Shown here one piece after another: positions 27,501 to 36,076 of a stretch of DNA of 64,000 nucleotides. The notes under the pieces are model-generated. The model saw only the letters and a program-made list of their open reading frames with translations. It was not told the DNA's origin and did not search any database. The stretch covers positions 248,001 through 312,000 of the forward strand of contig NZ_CP165647.1 of the NCBI RefSeq assembly GCF_041199985.1, written 5' to 3'. The stretch is from Leptotrichia sp. HSP-536 (GTDB lineage: Bacteria; Fusobacteriota; Fusobacteriia; Fusobacteriales; Leptotrichiaceae). A program made the position numbers and the translations under genes. Every line of letters begins with the position of its first letter. The first letter of the stretch is position 1.

Positions 27501-28433
27501 TAGTAAAACCTATTTAAAACTGAACTAATTTATTAAATAAAACAGAAGTAACTGCTTTTTCTAGTGCATTAAAATTATGGGCTATGTCTTTTAATTTTTT
27601 CTTCATATTAGCCCATAATTTTTCTATTGGATTTAAATACGGCGAATACGGCGGAAGAAATAATAGACAATGCCCCATTCCCTTAATTATCTTTTCTAAT
27701 ATATTCTTTCTATGAAATCTCGCATTATCCATCACTATTAGAACTTTCTTCCCTAATTTTTCAATATCTCTTAAAAGTATTTCCCTGAACCATTCTTCAA
27801 AAAATTCACTTTCCATTGTTTCCCTGCATATCATACTTCCTGTCAGTGCATTCCCTATTTTTCCAGCAACCAGATTTATTCTTGAATATCTTAATCCTCT
27901 TTTCTTCCCTTCAATAGACATTCCTCTTACTCCATCCGTATTCACGGCAGTAATATTCGTCAAAGCCTGTTTCATCAATATAGATTGTTTCTCTGCCTGA
28001 ACCTGCTTCTGATAATCTTTTTAAATATATATTTACTTTTTTCTCGTCCTGCTCCCTGTACTTTGTCTGTTTTTTTTTCTTGTGTATCCTAATTCTTCAG
28101 TGCTGCTCTCACTGTCTTCTTTCCACAGCCAAAATCTTTTGCTATTTCACGGATGTATTTATCTGCATTCTTTGGATTTTTCATATATTCATCAAGTTTT
28201 TCAGGATCAGGCACCTTAAATTTTCTTTTCCGTGTTCTTGATGAAAGATCTCCTGTTTCCTTCTTAAGCTTTATCCATCCGTACAATGTGCTGGAACTTA
28301 TGTTGAACTGAAATAATGTTTTTGTTTTTCCATTTTCGTAATAGAAATTTAAAATTCTTTTCCTATAATCTTTTTCATATGCCATAAAGTTACTATACCA
28401 TATTTTTAGGTCGGTTTTGTATAAGTTTCACTA
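27501..28433 (-). mobile_element. IS630-type insertion sequence (degenerate)
   Basis: The ends are imperfect inverted repeats, TAGTAAAACCTATTTAAAAC on the left and the reverse complement of TAGTGAAACTTATACAAAAC on the right, flanked by TA on both sides. TA duplication is the hallmark of the IS630/mariner group. The 933-base element holds one transposase gene on the minus strand, broken by two frameshifts. It marks the border between the housekeeping block and the accessory block. Confidence 0.85.
27514..28385 (-). pseudogene. IS630-family transposase with two frameshifts
   Basis: From the ATG at 28385 the first frame (to 28089) encodes a helix-turn-helix N-terminus (AYEKDYRKRILNFYYENGK; FNISSSTLYGWIKLKK). 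An A appears to be missing near 28095 (AAGAATTAGG where AAGAAATTAGG would continue). The middle frame then runs to ETIYIDETGFDEYY, which carries the first catalytic Asp. A second break near 27925, as if one GA of a GA repeat was lost, leads to the last frame (27514-27978) with VLIVMDNARFHR and NPIEKLWANMKKK. All DDE residues are present in pieces. Programmed frameshifting is known in this family, but two breaks favour decay or sequencing error. Confidence 0.8.
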
Positions 28434-28466
28434 TAAAATGTAAAAAAACTTATGTTTATAAATCAA

Positions 28467-28754
28467 TTACCGAATGTAGTCAAAAGTCTCCAAAGTCAAA
28501 TTTCTGTTCCCATTTCCATAGAAATATACTTTAAATACTGTTCCTTTTGAAAATTTGTGATAAGTCTGGTCAACAAGTCCTGTAAAATTAAATGTTTTTC
28601 CTGACTGAAGGCTAATGCAGTTTGCGAATCTTTTACCATCTTTTGTTATACCTCTTGAAGTCACACGACATTTTTCTACTGTCCGTAAAGTTTTTTGTGC
28701 TGCAAAACTGTAAACACTTCCTAATATTAAAAATGCAAAAATAATTTTTTTCAT
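28467..28754 (-). CDS. Small exported protein of unknown function
   Basis: The 95 residues begin with a clear signal peptide, KKIIFAFLILGSVYSFAA, cut near residue 19. The mature part is a compact, probably beta-rich 75-residue domain with two Cys (residues near 29 and 46) that could form a disulphide in the periplasm. I recognise no family. It is the last gene of the accessory block before the IS630 element. A GGAGC-like site precedes the ATG. Confidence 0.65.
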   Translation of the reverse strand: MKKIIFAFLILGSVYSFAAQKTLRTVEKCRVTSRGITKDGKRFANCISLQSGKTFNFTGLVDQTYHKFSKGTVFKVYFYGNGNRNLTLETFDYIR

Positions 28755-28809
28755 AATAAATCAGCTCCTATCATTGTAATTTTTAGTTATTTGTGAAAAT
28801 TTATAAATT

Positions 28810-29928
28810 CTACCATATTACTCCCAGCCTTTCTGCAAGTTGTACATAATTTGCAGGAGGCATCCAGTATTTAATAATTTTTTTGTTTTTATTGAATACA
28901 TCCAGTGCTTTTTCTTTTTCGCCTTTTTTCAGATAAACATCTATTATAATTCTGAACAGTTCATTCATCGGATGATTTCTGCTATTTTCATAAACAAATT
29001 CCGGATATTTTTTTGTATCGACATTTTTATATGCTTCAATTCCTTTTTGTGCATAATTCAATATCTCTGAATATTTATCAGGATAATTATGATAAATAAA
29101 ATCTGTCATAATGAGATATCCTTCTGGATAATCAGGGAAATTTTCTATTAATTTTTGCGATATTCTTTTAAAGTTAATGTTATCAGGATTTTTTACCGGC
29201 GAGTAAAGCATTAGAAGCAGTTTATAATCATCAATTTTTGCTGTTTTATTTCTTATTTTTTCCTCTTTTTCACTGATTAAAAGTTTTCTATCATCATCAT
29301 TTCCCGGCGTTCTTACAATTTCTCCTATAGTTTTATCCATTCCTTTTATTTTATAGCTGTCAAGTGAAAGAATATTTATAAACTCTATATTCTCATCATA
29401 AGGAATTTTCCATTTTTTAAGCGGATAGAAGTACTCAAATTTTACAATCATTTCTTTTTCGATATATTTTGTGTCATTTTTCTTTAATTCATTTTTCAAA
29501 AAAGAAGAGATTTCCTGTTCTATTATTTCTAGCTGTGTAGATCTGCTTTTTCCTCTTACCAACGAATTAAAGTCTTTGTTTTTATAAAATTTAGACATTG
29601 TATAGTTTAAATCGGGATATTTTAATGAAACATTTACATAAGCCAGTTTTATATCCCTTCCGTTTCCATTTTTCTGCTTCGTTAGTTCAATTTTATTTAT
29701 TTTATAAGTAAGATATTTATAACTTTCTTGTGAAGTACGCCAGATATTAAACCACATTAAATGATATTCACTAACTTTTTTTGTATCTTCATTTTTTGCT
29801 GCATTGATATAATCTTCAAAAGCCGCTATTACAGCCTTTTTATCATCATTCTCTTCAGCACTTTGGCTAATTCCGCAGCTTGTTATAAACATAATTGCCA
29901 GTAAAATAAATGATATAAATCTTTTCAT
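28810..29928 (-). CDS. Predicted lipoprotein with a TPR-like C-terminus
   Basis: The signal peptide ends in a lipobox FITSC at residues 14-18, so Cys18 is probably lipidated. The next 150 residues contain a DUF4878/NTF2-like opening (KKAVIAAFEDYINAAKNEDTKKV) typical of small lipoproteins. The C-terminal half has paired helices (LLLMLYSPV, YPEGYLIMTDFIYHNYP, KGEKEKALDVFNKNKK) like tetratricopeptide repeats. A consensus AGGAGG precedes the ATG at 29928. The function is unknown. A related but smaller lipoprotein with the same TPR phrase lies at 33539-34273. Confidence 0.75.
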   Translation of the reverse strand: MKRFISFILLAIMFITSCGISQSAEENDDKKAVIAAFEDYINAAKNEDTKKVSEYHLMWFNIWRTSQESYKYLTYKINKIELTKQKNGNGRDIKLAYVNVSLKYPDLNYTMSKFYKNKDFNSLVRGKSRSTQLEIIEQEISSFLKNELKKNDTKYIEKEMIVKFEYFYPLKKWKIPYDENIEFINILSLDSYKIKGMDKTIGEIVRTPGNDDDRKLLISEKEEKIRNKTAKIDDYKLLLMLYSPVKNPDNINFKRISQKLIENFPDYPEGYLIMTDFIYHNYPDKYSEILNYAQKGIEAYKNVDTKKYPEFVYENSRNHPMNELFRIIIDVYLKKGEKEKALDVFNKNKKIIKYWMPPANYVQLAERLGVIW

Positions 29929-29997
29929 GATTCCTCCTGATTTTTCTAATAATAAATTTTTCTGATTGCACTGTAAAATATTATATTTGCTGATTTT

Positions 29998-31083
29998 TTA
30001 ATCATTATAATAAATATCCCCATCAAGAATAACCATTGCACCCTTTCCACTCGAAGTTGGTGGTATATAAAAGAAACTATGTTTCTTTACTACACCGTTA
30101 TTATATTTTAATGTCAAATCACCATTATTTATAGTATATGTTCCTGAAGCTTTACTTGAACTGCTTGAGCCTCCTGTAGCAGAAGAAGTTGACATTGAAG
30201 AAAATGAACTTGAAGATTCTGTAAACCTGTTTCCTTCAAATTTTATATATCCACTTCCTCCTGCTCCACTAACTCCTATTCCAGCACTTCCTGATACAGA
30301 GCCTACATAGAAATTATACACACCATCAGGAATCTTATTTTTAGGTATTTGAGCCTTAAACATATAAAAGCTTCCAGGTGCTAACATAGTTTTTTTATCT
30401 GCTGATGTATATTCATATTCGTCTTTTACTCCTTTTTTGTCTGTTGTAATCAGCTTATTTCCATTTATTATATATGTTCCATCTACTCTTGTTTTCCAGT
30501 CAGATTTACCCAATTCTTCTGTATATGTACCGTCATCTCTCAAATAAATTACTTGATCAAATCCGCTGTGATCAACTCCCGCATATACTCCTCTTCCAGC
30601 CTTTGTAGCCTGTACATTGCCTCCTGATGAAACTTCTTTCGATGTCTGTCCTTTATTTTGAGTATTTTTGGCTGTTGCAACTGTTCCCTGAGATTTTACA
30701 AAAATCATTGAAATTCCTGTATCCTGATTATACTGCACTTTTCCATTTTTTACAATAATTTCATCTGATTCCTTGCCATTTCCTACAAGAATGTATCTCC
30801 CGTTGCCCTTACTTTGCATATCATAAGTTCCTGCCTTTGTTATACAGTTCCCGTTAACTACATTGTTAAGGCTTATATAAGCAATATTTCCTTTTATTTC
30901 AAAATATGAATTTTCAAAACATTTCTGCCCTGCTACCTTTACAGTCTGTCCTTTCGTAGTCAGCGTTTCCACATTATATTTTCCTGAAATACTGCTTTGG
31001 GAAGCTTTCCCCTTTGCTTCACATCCCATACTCATTAAAATCATTCCTGCCATCATAGCTAGATTTATTTTTTTATTTTTCAT
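29998..31083 (-). CDS. Predicted lipoprotein with repeated beta-sandwich-like segments
   Basis: A signal peptide with lipobox MSMGC places the lipidated Cys at about residue 21. The mature part has three segments with the same rhythm, a short G-x-Y strand, then NGNKL or NNGDL, then a stretch ending in an aromatic strand (GKYNVETLTT; GTYIINGNKLIT; GTYTINNGDLTLKY). This suggests lipocalin-like or META-like strands. Ser/Thr/Gly-rich linkers separate them (around residues 140-165 and 270-310). I do not recognise the family. It follows the paralogous membrane proteins and probably shares their transcript. Confidence 0.7.
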   Translation of the reverse strand: MKNKKINLAMMAGMILMSMGCEAKGKASQSSISGKYNVETLTTKGQTVKVAGQKCFENSYFEIKGNIAYISLNNVVNGNCITKAGTYDMQSKGNGRYILVGNGKESDEIIVKNGKVQYNQDTGISMIFVKSQGTVATAKNTQNKGQTSKEVSSGGNVQATKAGRGVYAGVDHSGFDQVIYLRDDGTYTEELGKSDWKTRVDGTYIINGNKLITTDKKGVKDEYEYTSADKKTMLAPGSFYMFKAQIPKNKIPDGVYNFYVGSVSGSAGIGVSGAGGSGYIKFEGNRFTESSSSFSSMSTSSATGGSSSSSKASGTYTINNGDLTLKYNNGVVKKHSFFYIPPTSSGKGAMVILDGDIYYND

Positions 31084-31141
31084 TTTTTCACCTCTGTCTG
31101 TATTTAACTATTCAAAATTTCATCAGCTATTTCTTATCCTA

Positions 31142-31921
31142 TTAAAATAAATGTATATGTGCTTTATTTCCATATAGTAAAACGAATGTCATAATTGGCA
31201 TAAAAGGTATAAAAAGAAGCATACTCTGCATTATCTTCATTTTAAAAAGCCTAAATTTTACTTTTGGAATCTGCTTTTTCTGAATTATGTCTATCATGTT
31301 GTCCACAATTTCTGAGATTCTGCCATTTTCTATCATTATATCTGTTTGCGAAGATCCTCCTTTTAAGTTTTTCTCAGGCACAAAACAGATTTCCTTTTTT
31401 CCATCAAGAAGATAGATGTGAGATTTAGATCTGATTATTCGAGTGCCAAATAGAGGAAATAACTCAGTACCCCAGTTATAGCCTTTAATATCCAGTAATT
31501 TTCCATTTAAATAAAAATCTTCATTTATTATCTCAAGCGTATCTTTTGTTTTTTCTTTTGGATAATAATATTTGTTCCCGTATGTTATACTTATTACAGC
31601 ACAGCTAAGTAAAAGCAGTATTCCAATTTTTATCCCGAAAAATATTAATATTTCTGTTATGGTAAAGCAGATAATATTCAAAACAACTGCTTTTTTCAGA
31701 TTTTCAGGCACTTCATAAAATACCGTTCCTGTTTCTGTTCTTTCACGGTAAACTGTATCAGCTGCTAAAATTCCAAGTTTTATTTTCTCTTTAACCTCAT
31801 CCTCATACCTTTGAATAATCTTATGTAAATTTTTTTTGATTTTTCTATTTTTCATATCAAAAATAATTATTATACCCAAAACTGCAAAATATATTAATGC
31901 AAAAACTAAACTATACAGCAT
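31142..31921 (-). CDS. Four-helix membrane protein, paralogue 1
   Basis: The 259 residues have a first membrane helix at about 3-21, a charged cytoplasmic stretch ending VKEKIKLGILAADTVYR, two helices at about 78-115, a soluble domain of about 100 residues (YLNGKLLDIKGYNWGTELFP; SHIYLLDGKKEICFVPE), and a last helix near 230-252. It is about 70 percent identical by eye to the gene at 32059-32826. The function is unknown. The two genes flank a remnant of the exported-protein family, so they arose by tandem duplication of a two-gene unit. Confidence 0.72.
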   Translation of the reverse strand: MLYSLVFALIYFAVLGIIIIFDMKNRKIKKNLHKIIQRYEDEVKEKIKLGILAADTVYRERTETGTVFYEVPENLKKAVVLNIICFTITEILIFFGIKIGILLLLSCAVISITYGNKYYYPKEKTKDTLEIINEDFYLNGKLLDIKGYNWGTELFPLFGTRIIRSKSHIYLLDGKKEICFVPEKNLKGGSSQTDIMIENGRISEIVDNMIDIIQKKQIPKVKFRLFKMKIMQSMLLFIPFMPIMTFVLLYGNKAHIHLF

Positions 31922-31936
31922 TTTAGACTCCCTGAA

Positions 31937-32056
31937 TTAATAAGATATTCCTTGCAATGTTATATGAATTCTGTCAGCATCCACTTTTAAAATTGTTTTC
32001 AGTACCTGTTTTTACAAAGATAATATTGTTATACACCATATATGCTACCATTATTT
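31937..32056 (-). pseudogene. Remnant of the exported-protein family between the two membrane paralogues
   Basis: On the minus strand, in order, are MVAYMVYNNI and, after a jump, QVLKTILKVDADRIHITLQGISY with a stop at 31937. These match AGAYMAYNNISLND and QILEAILKVDADRVRITAQGISY of the intact gene at 32843-33505. About 60 codons between the two parts are missing. The remnant sits exactly where a second copy of that gene would lie if the membrane/exported gene pair had been duplicated. Confidence 0.75.
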
Positions 32057-32058
32057 TA

Positions 32059-32826
32059 CTAAAATAAATACATATATGCTTTGCTTTTATACAAAGAAAC
32101 AAGTATTACAATTGATATAAAAAGTAAAAAAAGAAGTATGCTCTGCATTTTTTTCATTTTAAAAAGTTTGAATTTTACTTTTGGAATCTGTCGTTTTTGG
32201 ATTACATCAATAATATCATCTATAATTTTAGAAATTCTGCCATCTTCTATTATTATATCTATTCGAGATCTTTTTAACTGTCTTTCAGGTACAAAACAGA
32301 TTTCCTTTTTTCCATCAAGAAGATAAATATGGGATTTAGAGTATATTATTTGAGTTCCAAATATGGGAAACAATTCAGTTCCCCAGTTATAGCCCTTAAT
32401 ATCCAATACTTTTCCATTTAAGTAAAAGTCTTCATTTATTATTTCAAGTGTATTTTTTGTTTTTTCTTTTGAATAATAATATTTATATCCATATATCATA
32501 CTTATTACAGCACAGACTATTAAAAGCAATATTCCAAGTTTTATTCCCAAAAATATTAATATTAGCATTATGGCAAAGCAAACAAGATTTAGAATAACTG
32601 CTTTTTTCAAATTCTCCGGCACTTCATAAAATACTCTTCCTGTTTCCGTCTTTTTACGGTAAACTGTATCAGCTGCTAAAATTCCAAGTTTTATTTTCTC
32701 TTTAACCTTATCTTCCTGTTTTTGATTAATTTTACGAAGTTTTTTTCTGTTTTTTATTTGTTTCACACCAAAAACGATTAATATAACAGCAACTGAGAGA
32801 TACACTAATACGATAATTGAATTCAT
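32059..32826 (-). CDS. Four-helix membrane protein, paralogue 2
   Basis: The 255 residues have the same layout as the gene at 31142-31921: one N-terminal helix, a charged linker with KIKLGILAADTVYRKKT, a pair of helices at about 75-112, a soluble domain with KVLDIKGYNWGTELFP and LLDGKKEICFVPE, and a C-terminal helix. The function is unknown. It starts 16 bases after the stop of the exported-family gene at 32843, so the two are probably cotranscribed. The pairing, repeated by the remnant at 31937, suggests they act together. Confidence 0.72.
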   Translation of the reverse strand: MNSIIVLVYLSVAVILIVFGVKQIKNRKKLRKINQKQEDKVKEKIKLGILAADTVYRKKTETGRVFYEVPENLKKAVILNLVCFAIMLILIFLGIKLGILLLIVCAVISMIYGYKYYYSKEKTKNTLEIINEDFYLNGKVLDIKGYNWGTELFPIFGTQIIYSKSHIYLLDGKKEICFVPERQLKRSRIDIIIEDGRISKIIDDIIDVIQKRQIPKVKFKLFKMKKMQSILLFLLFISIVILVSLYKSKAYMYLF

Positions 32827-32842
32827 TTCAGTCCCTTCCGTA

Positions 32843-33505
32843 TTAATAAGATATTCCTTGAGCTGTTATACGGACTCTATCAGCATCTACTTTTAAAATA
32901 GCTTCAAGTATTTGTTTTCCTGCCTCCCTTAATTGAGCTGTAGTCTGTGAATTAGGATTGCTCTGATTTAAGGACTGTCCCACAGCTAAAGTCATTCCAA
33001 CCATAACCATCTGGTCGTACATACTTTTTTTCTCCCTGTTGCTCATTCCGTCAAAAAATCCACTATTTTCAAGATGAGCCTTGAACTGATTTGCCATAGG
33101 TTTCACATAGTCATCATTAAGACTTATATTGTTATATGCCATGTATGCTCCTGCTATTACAGCCGCTACTGCTGAAGACAGATCATTTGTTGGTATTCCT
33201 ACAGAATGGGCTACCTGTGGGAAAGAATCATACAGCTGTTTTAATGATGCCCTTATTTCCTTTTGCTGGCTTTTTGGATAAGTTGCAACCAATGTTTCCA
33301 GTCCATCGGTACTTCCGTCCTGTGTGAAAGTAAGTGATGATTTTCCGTAAGATTTACCTTGTGAAGATGAAGTTGTATTTAAAAGTTCCTGCATTATTTC
33401 ATTTTTAAACATATCGCTGTAATCAGCATGAGCTTGTCCTGAAATTCCAAATCCTAGTGTTAAAACACTTAAAAGAAATATTTTTTTCATAAATTTTGTT
33501 TTCAT
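32843..33505 (-). CDS. Exported protein of a locally expanded family, member 1
   Basis: A signal peptide (cut after AHA near residue 27) is followed by a short Ser-rich linker and a domain of about 150 residues shared with 35193-35975 and 36077-36853. Shared landmarks are STDGLETLVATYPKSQQ, YDSFPQVAHSVGIPTNDLSSA, AGAYMAYNNISLND, YDQMVMVGMTLAVGQS and a C-terminus ending DRVRITAQGISY. The domain may correspond to DUF6683, but I cannot verify that. It lacks the long linker of the other members. GAGGAGAAG precedes the ATG. Location would be periplasmic or surface. Confidence 0.75.
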   Translation of the reverse strand: MKTKFMKKIFLLSVLTLGFGISGQAHADYSDMFKNEIMQELLNTTSSSQGKSYGKSSLTFTQDGSTDGLETLVATYPKSQQKEIRASLKQLYDSFPQVAHSVGIPTNDLSSAVAAVIAGAYMAYNNISLNDDYVKPMANQFKAHLENSGFFDGMSNREKKSMYDQMVMVGMTLAVGQSLNQSNPNSQTTAQLREAGKQILEAILKVDADRVRITAQGISY

Positions 33506-33538
33506 AGCTTCTCCTCCTATAATTTTTTTACTTTACTG

Positions 33539-34273
33539 TTAATTTAAATTAGATAATATTTTCTTGTTTTCCTCATATTTTTTACTGTTGGAAGATTTTA
33601 GCGTTTCATTATCTTTTTTGGCATTATTTAATGCTATATTATACAAAAGAGGATTATAATTTTCCTTTAGAAATTTTTGATTAATTATAAAAGTTTCTAC
33701 TGCTTTTTCATTATCTCCTGATAATCTGTAAGCTTGTATCAGATCTTTTTCAATTATCTCTGAAAGTACATTATTTAATACTTTAATATCCTTGTATTCC
33801 GCATAACTCTGTTTACCATGTTTTAAAATACCTATTGCTTTTTCATAATATTCAGCACTTTCCTTATATTTTTTTTCATAAAAGAGAATATCTGCCATCA
33901 CTCTGTAACCATAGGAATAATCAGGAACATTTTTTAAAAATATTTCTGTAATTTCCTTTGTTCTTTTAAATTCACGGTTTTGATAAAATGCCACGGTTAC
34001 ATAATTACGGTATTTCTCAAGATTTTTGCTGTCCTTTAAAAATTCTTCTTCCGCTTTTTTTATAGTTTCTTCTGATGAAACTTCCTTCTGTTTTTCTATT
34101 TCAGAACTATCTTTTTCTACTTTTTCTTTATTTTCTTCAGTTTTGTTTTTATCACTCTGGCTTATATCAACATTATTACCTTTTTTTGTTTTATTTTGTT
34201 CCTGTTTCTTATTGCAGCTAAAAACAACAAAAACTATCATAGCTATTATTAAAATTTTTTTCAATTTTATCAC
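33539..34273 (-). CDS. Predicted lipoprotein with TPR-like repeats
   Basis: The signal peptide ends in a lipobox VVFSC, giving a lipidated Cys near residue 20. A Lys/Glu/Asn-rich stalk of about 50 residues leads to a helical domain with tetratricopeptide rhythm (EIFLKNVPDYSYGYRVMADI, YKESAEYYEKAIGIL, GDNEKAVETFIINQ). The phrase about years of repeats, DYSYGYRVMADILFY, parallels DYPEGYLIMTDFIYH in the lipoprotein at 28810, so the two are related. The function is unknown; TPR lipoproteins usually bind other envelope proteins. Confidence 0.72.
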   Translation of the reverse strand: MIKLKKILIIAMIVFVVFSCNKKQEQNKTKKGNNVDISQSDKNKTEENKEKVEKDSSEIEKQKEVSSEETIKKAEEEFLKDSKNLEKYRNYVTVAFYQNREFKRTKEITEIFLKNVPDYSYGYRVMADILFYEKKYKESAEYYEKAIGILKHGKQSYAEYKDIKVLNNVLSEIIEKDLIQAYRLSGDNEKAVETFIINQKFLKENYNPLLYNIALNNAKKDNETLKSSNSKKYEENKKILSNLN

Positions 34274-34358
34274 TTCCCCAATGGATATAGAATTTTTTAT
34301 GTTTTTTATTTTCTTAACAGTTCTTCTTAAACTTTTGCTTTGTAAATATTGGCTTCAT

Positions 34359-35177
34359 TTAATTTCCATAATTCTTACCTATCAAAGAAATCAGATATAT
34401 CATAAAAGAAACATAAATCGCCACTATTAGTAAAAGGTGTAATGGATAAAAGAAATAAAACATATATTTTGTAAATTTGTTATGAATACCTTGTTTCCCA
34501 TTATAAAGCCATATTATCGGCAGTGAAAATATCGCAAATATCTGTGTTTTTATAAACATCTCATTTCCAAAAAAGTTAAACGGAAATTCAAGTCCAGGCA
34601 TAATAAATACGTTTAGAAACACCATTAATACAGCCTGAAATATTATGTTTTTGTAATCTTTCCCCCTGAAAAAATAGAATATCAGAATAATTGCAATCCC
34701 ATATCCTAAATAATCACTTCTTGCAAAATGTGCAATTACGATGGTTAAAATACTTATGGCAGCTTTTACAAAAAATTTTATTATTTTATTCATATTTTCT
34801 GATTTTTGTGTCTTTTCCAGTAAATTCATTCCACATAAGGCAATTCCGAAAGTCCATAATACATTGTTATATGGATAAAATACCATTATTTCTCCTTTTA
34901 ATGCCAGACTTGCAAAAAGATTAAATGGAATTTCCGAAATAGCTGCAAAAATAAAGATACGTATTAAATATTTTTTTCTATTTTTTGTCCTAAAAAAACC
35001 TTCCACAAGCATAAAGGCAAAAATCGGAAAAGAAAGTCTTCCAAGCATATTTAACCATATCTGATTAGGAAAAAATATATTCCACAGATGATCTGCCACC
35101 ATAAATGTCATTGCCAGAATATGTAGTGTAAAAGAATTTATCCCTTTAGAAAATATATCTTTTTTATTCATTTTCAC
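34359..35177 (-). CDS. TraX family membrane protein
   Basis: The 272 residues have about seven hydrophobic segments and the TraX signature: FMVADHLWNIFFP near residue 25, then MLGRLSFPIFAFMLVEGF, and RIFIFAAISEIPFNLF. TraX was first described as the F-pilin N-acetylase; chromosomal copies in many bacteria are unlinked to pili and are thought to acylate some surface component. Here it lies among exported and lipid-anchored proteins, which might be substrates, though that is speculation. A TCCTATTTTG region upstream gives only a weak binding site. Confidence 0.8.
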   Translation of the reverse strand: MKMNKKDIFSKGINSFTLHILAMTFMVADHLWNIFFPNQIWLNMLGRLSFPIFAFMLVEGFFRTKNRKKYLIRIFIFAAISEIPFNLFASLALKGEIMVFYPYNNVLWTFGIALCGMNLLEKTQKSENMNKIIKFFVKAAISILTIVIAHFARSDYLGYGIAIILIFYFFRGKDYKNIIFQAVLMVFLNVFIMPGLEFPFNFFGNEMFIKTQIFAIFSLPIIWLYNGKQGIHNKFTKYMFYFFYPLHLLLIVAIYVSFMIYLISLIGKNYGN

Positions 35178-35192
35178 TCCTATTTTGTTATT

Positions 35193-35975
35193 TTAATAAG
35201 AAAGCCCTGATGACGTTATTTTTACTTTACTTGCATTTACTCCAAGAAAAGCTTCAAGTATTTCTTTCCCTGCATTTCTTAATTGAGCTGTAACTTTTGC
35301 ATTTGGATTTTGCTGGTTTTGAGACTGATTCACAGCTAAAGTCATTCCTATTATTACCATTTGGTCATAAATATACTTTTTATCACTGTCACTCATTTTA
35401 TCAAACTCAGTTACACTTTCTAGAGCTTCCTTAAACTGTTTTGCCATAGGTTTCATATAACTGTCATTTAAACTGACATTGTTATAAGCCATATATGCTC
35501 CAGCCAATATAGCAACCATTCCTGAAGACAGGTCATTTGTAGGTATTCCTACAGAATGTGCTACTTGAGGGAATGAATCATACATTTTTTTTAGATAAAT
35601 TTTTGCTTCCGCTCTCTGTTTTGACGGATAGTTATTGACAAGATAATCAAGTCCTCTTGTACTTCCATCCGATTTAAAAGTTATTTTGGCTTTTTTTGCC
35701 GGTTTTGGTTTAGACGATGTTTGGGATGATGATGATTTACTTTTACTGCTTCCTGTACTCTTAGAGCTTGAACTTTTTCCACTTGAACTGTCGTTATTTG
35801 TATTATTACCAAAAACTCTATTATGATTCTCAAAAGTTCTTCTCATTATATCCTGCTGAATCCAGTCACTGTTATAATCATACCAGTATCCCATAAATGC
35901 CTGTGCAGGCTGCGATACAAATACTCCCACTCCAATAACTGCTGTAACAAATAGTTTTTTCAAATTTATTTTCAT
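35193..35975 (-). CDS. Exported protein of a locally expanded family, member 2
   Basis: The signal peptide is cut after AQA near residue 26. A unique N-terminal part (FMGYWYDYNSDWIQQD; TFENHNRVFGNN) leads to a Ser/Lys-rich linker of about 40 residues. Then comes the family domain: STRGLDYLVNNYPSKQR, YDSFPQVAHSVGIPTNDLSSG, AGAYMAYNNVSLND, and a C-terminus ending SKVKITSSGLSY. The final aromatic residue after alternating residues is reminiscent of outer-membrane beta signals, but this is not proof. The N-terminal part is shared with the truncated gene at 38264. The function is unknown. Confidence 0.77.
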   Translation of the reverse strand: MKINLKKLFVTAVIGVGVFVSQPAQAFMGYWYDYNSDWIQQDIMRRTFENHNRVFGNNTNNDSSSGKSSSSKSTGSSKSKSSSSQTSSKPKPAKKAKITFKSDGSTRGLDYLVNNYPSKQRAEAKIYLKKMYDSFPQVAHSVGIPTNDLSSGMVAILAGAYMAYNNVSLNDSYMKPMAKQFKEALESVTEFDKMSDSDKKYIYDQMVIIGMTLAVNQSQNQQNPNAKVTAQLRNAGKEILEAFLGVNASKVKITSSGLSY

Positions 35976-36076
35976 AATTATTCCTTCCGAATTGAATTAT
36001 ATATTTTCATATTTTTTTTGTTTTTTATTATCACTATATACTATAATAAAACTTCTTATTTTTGCAATTATTTATT

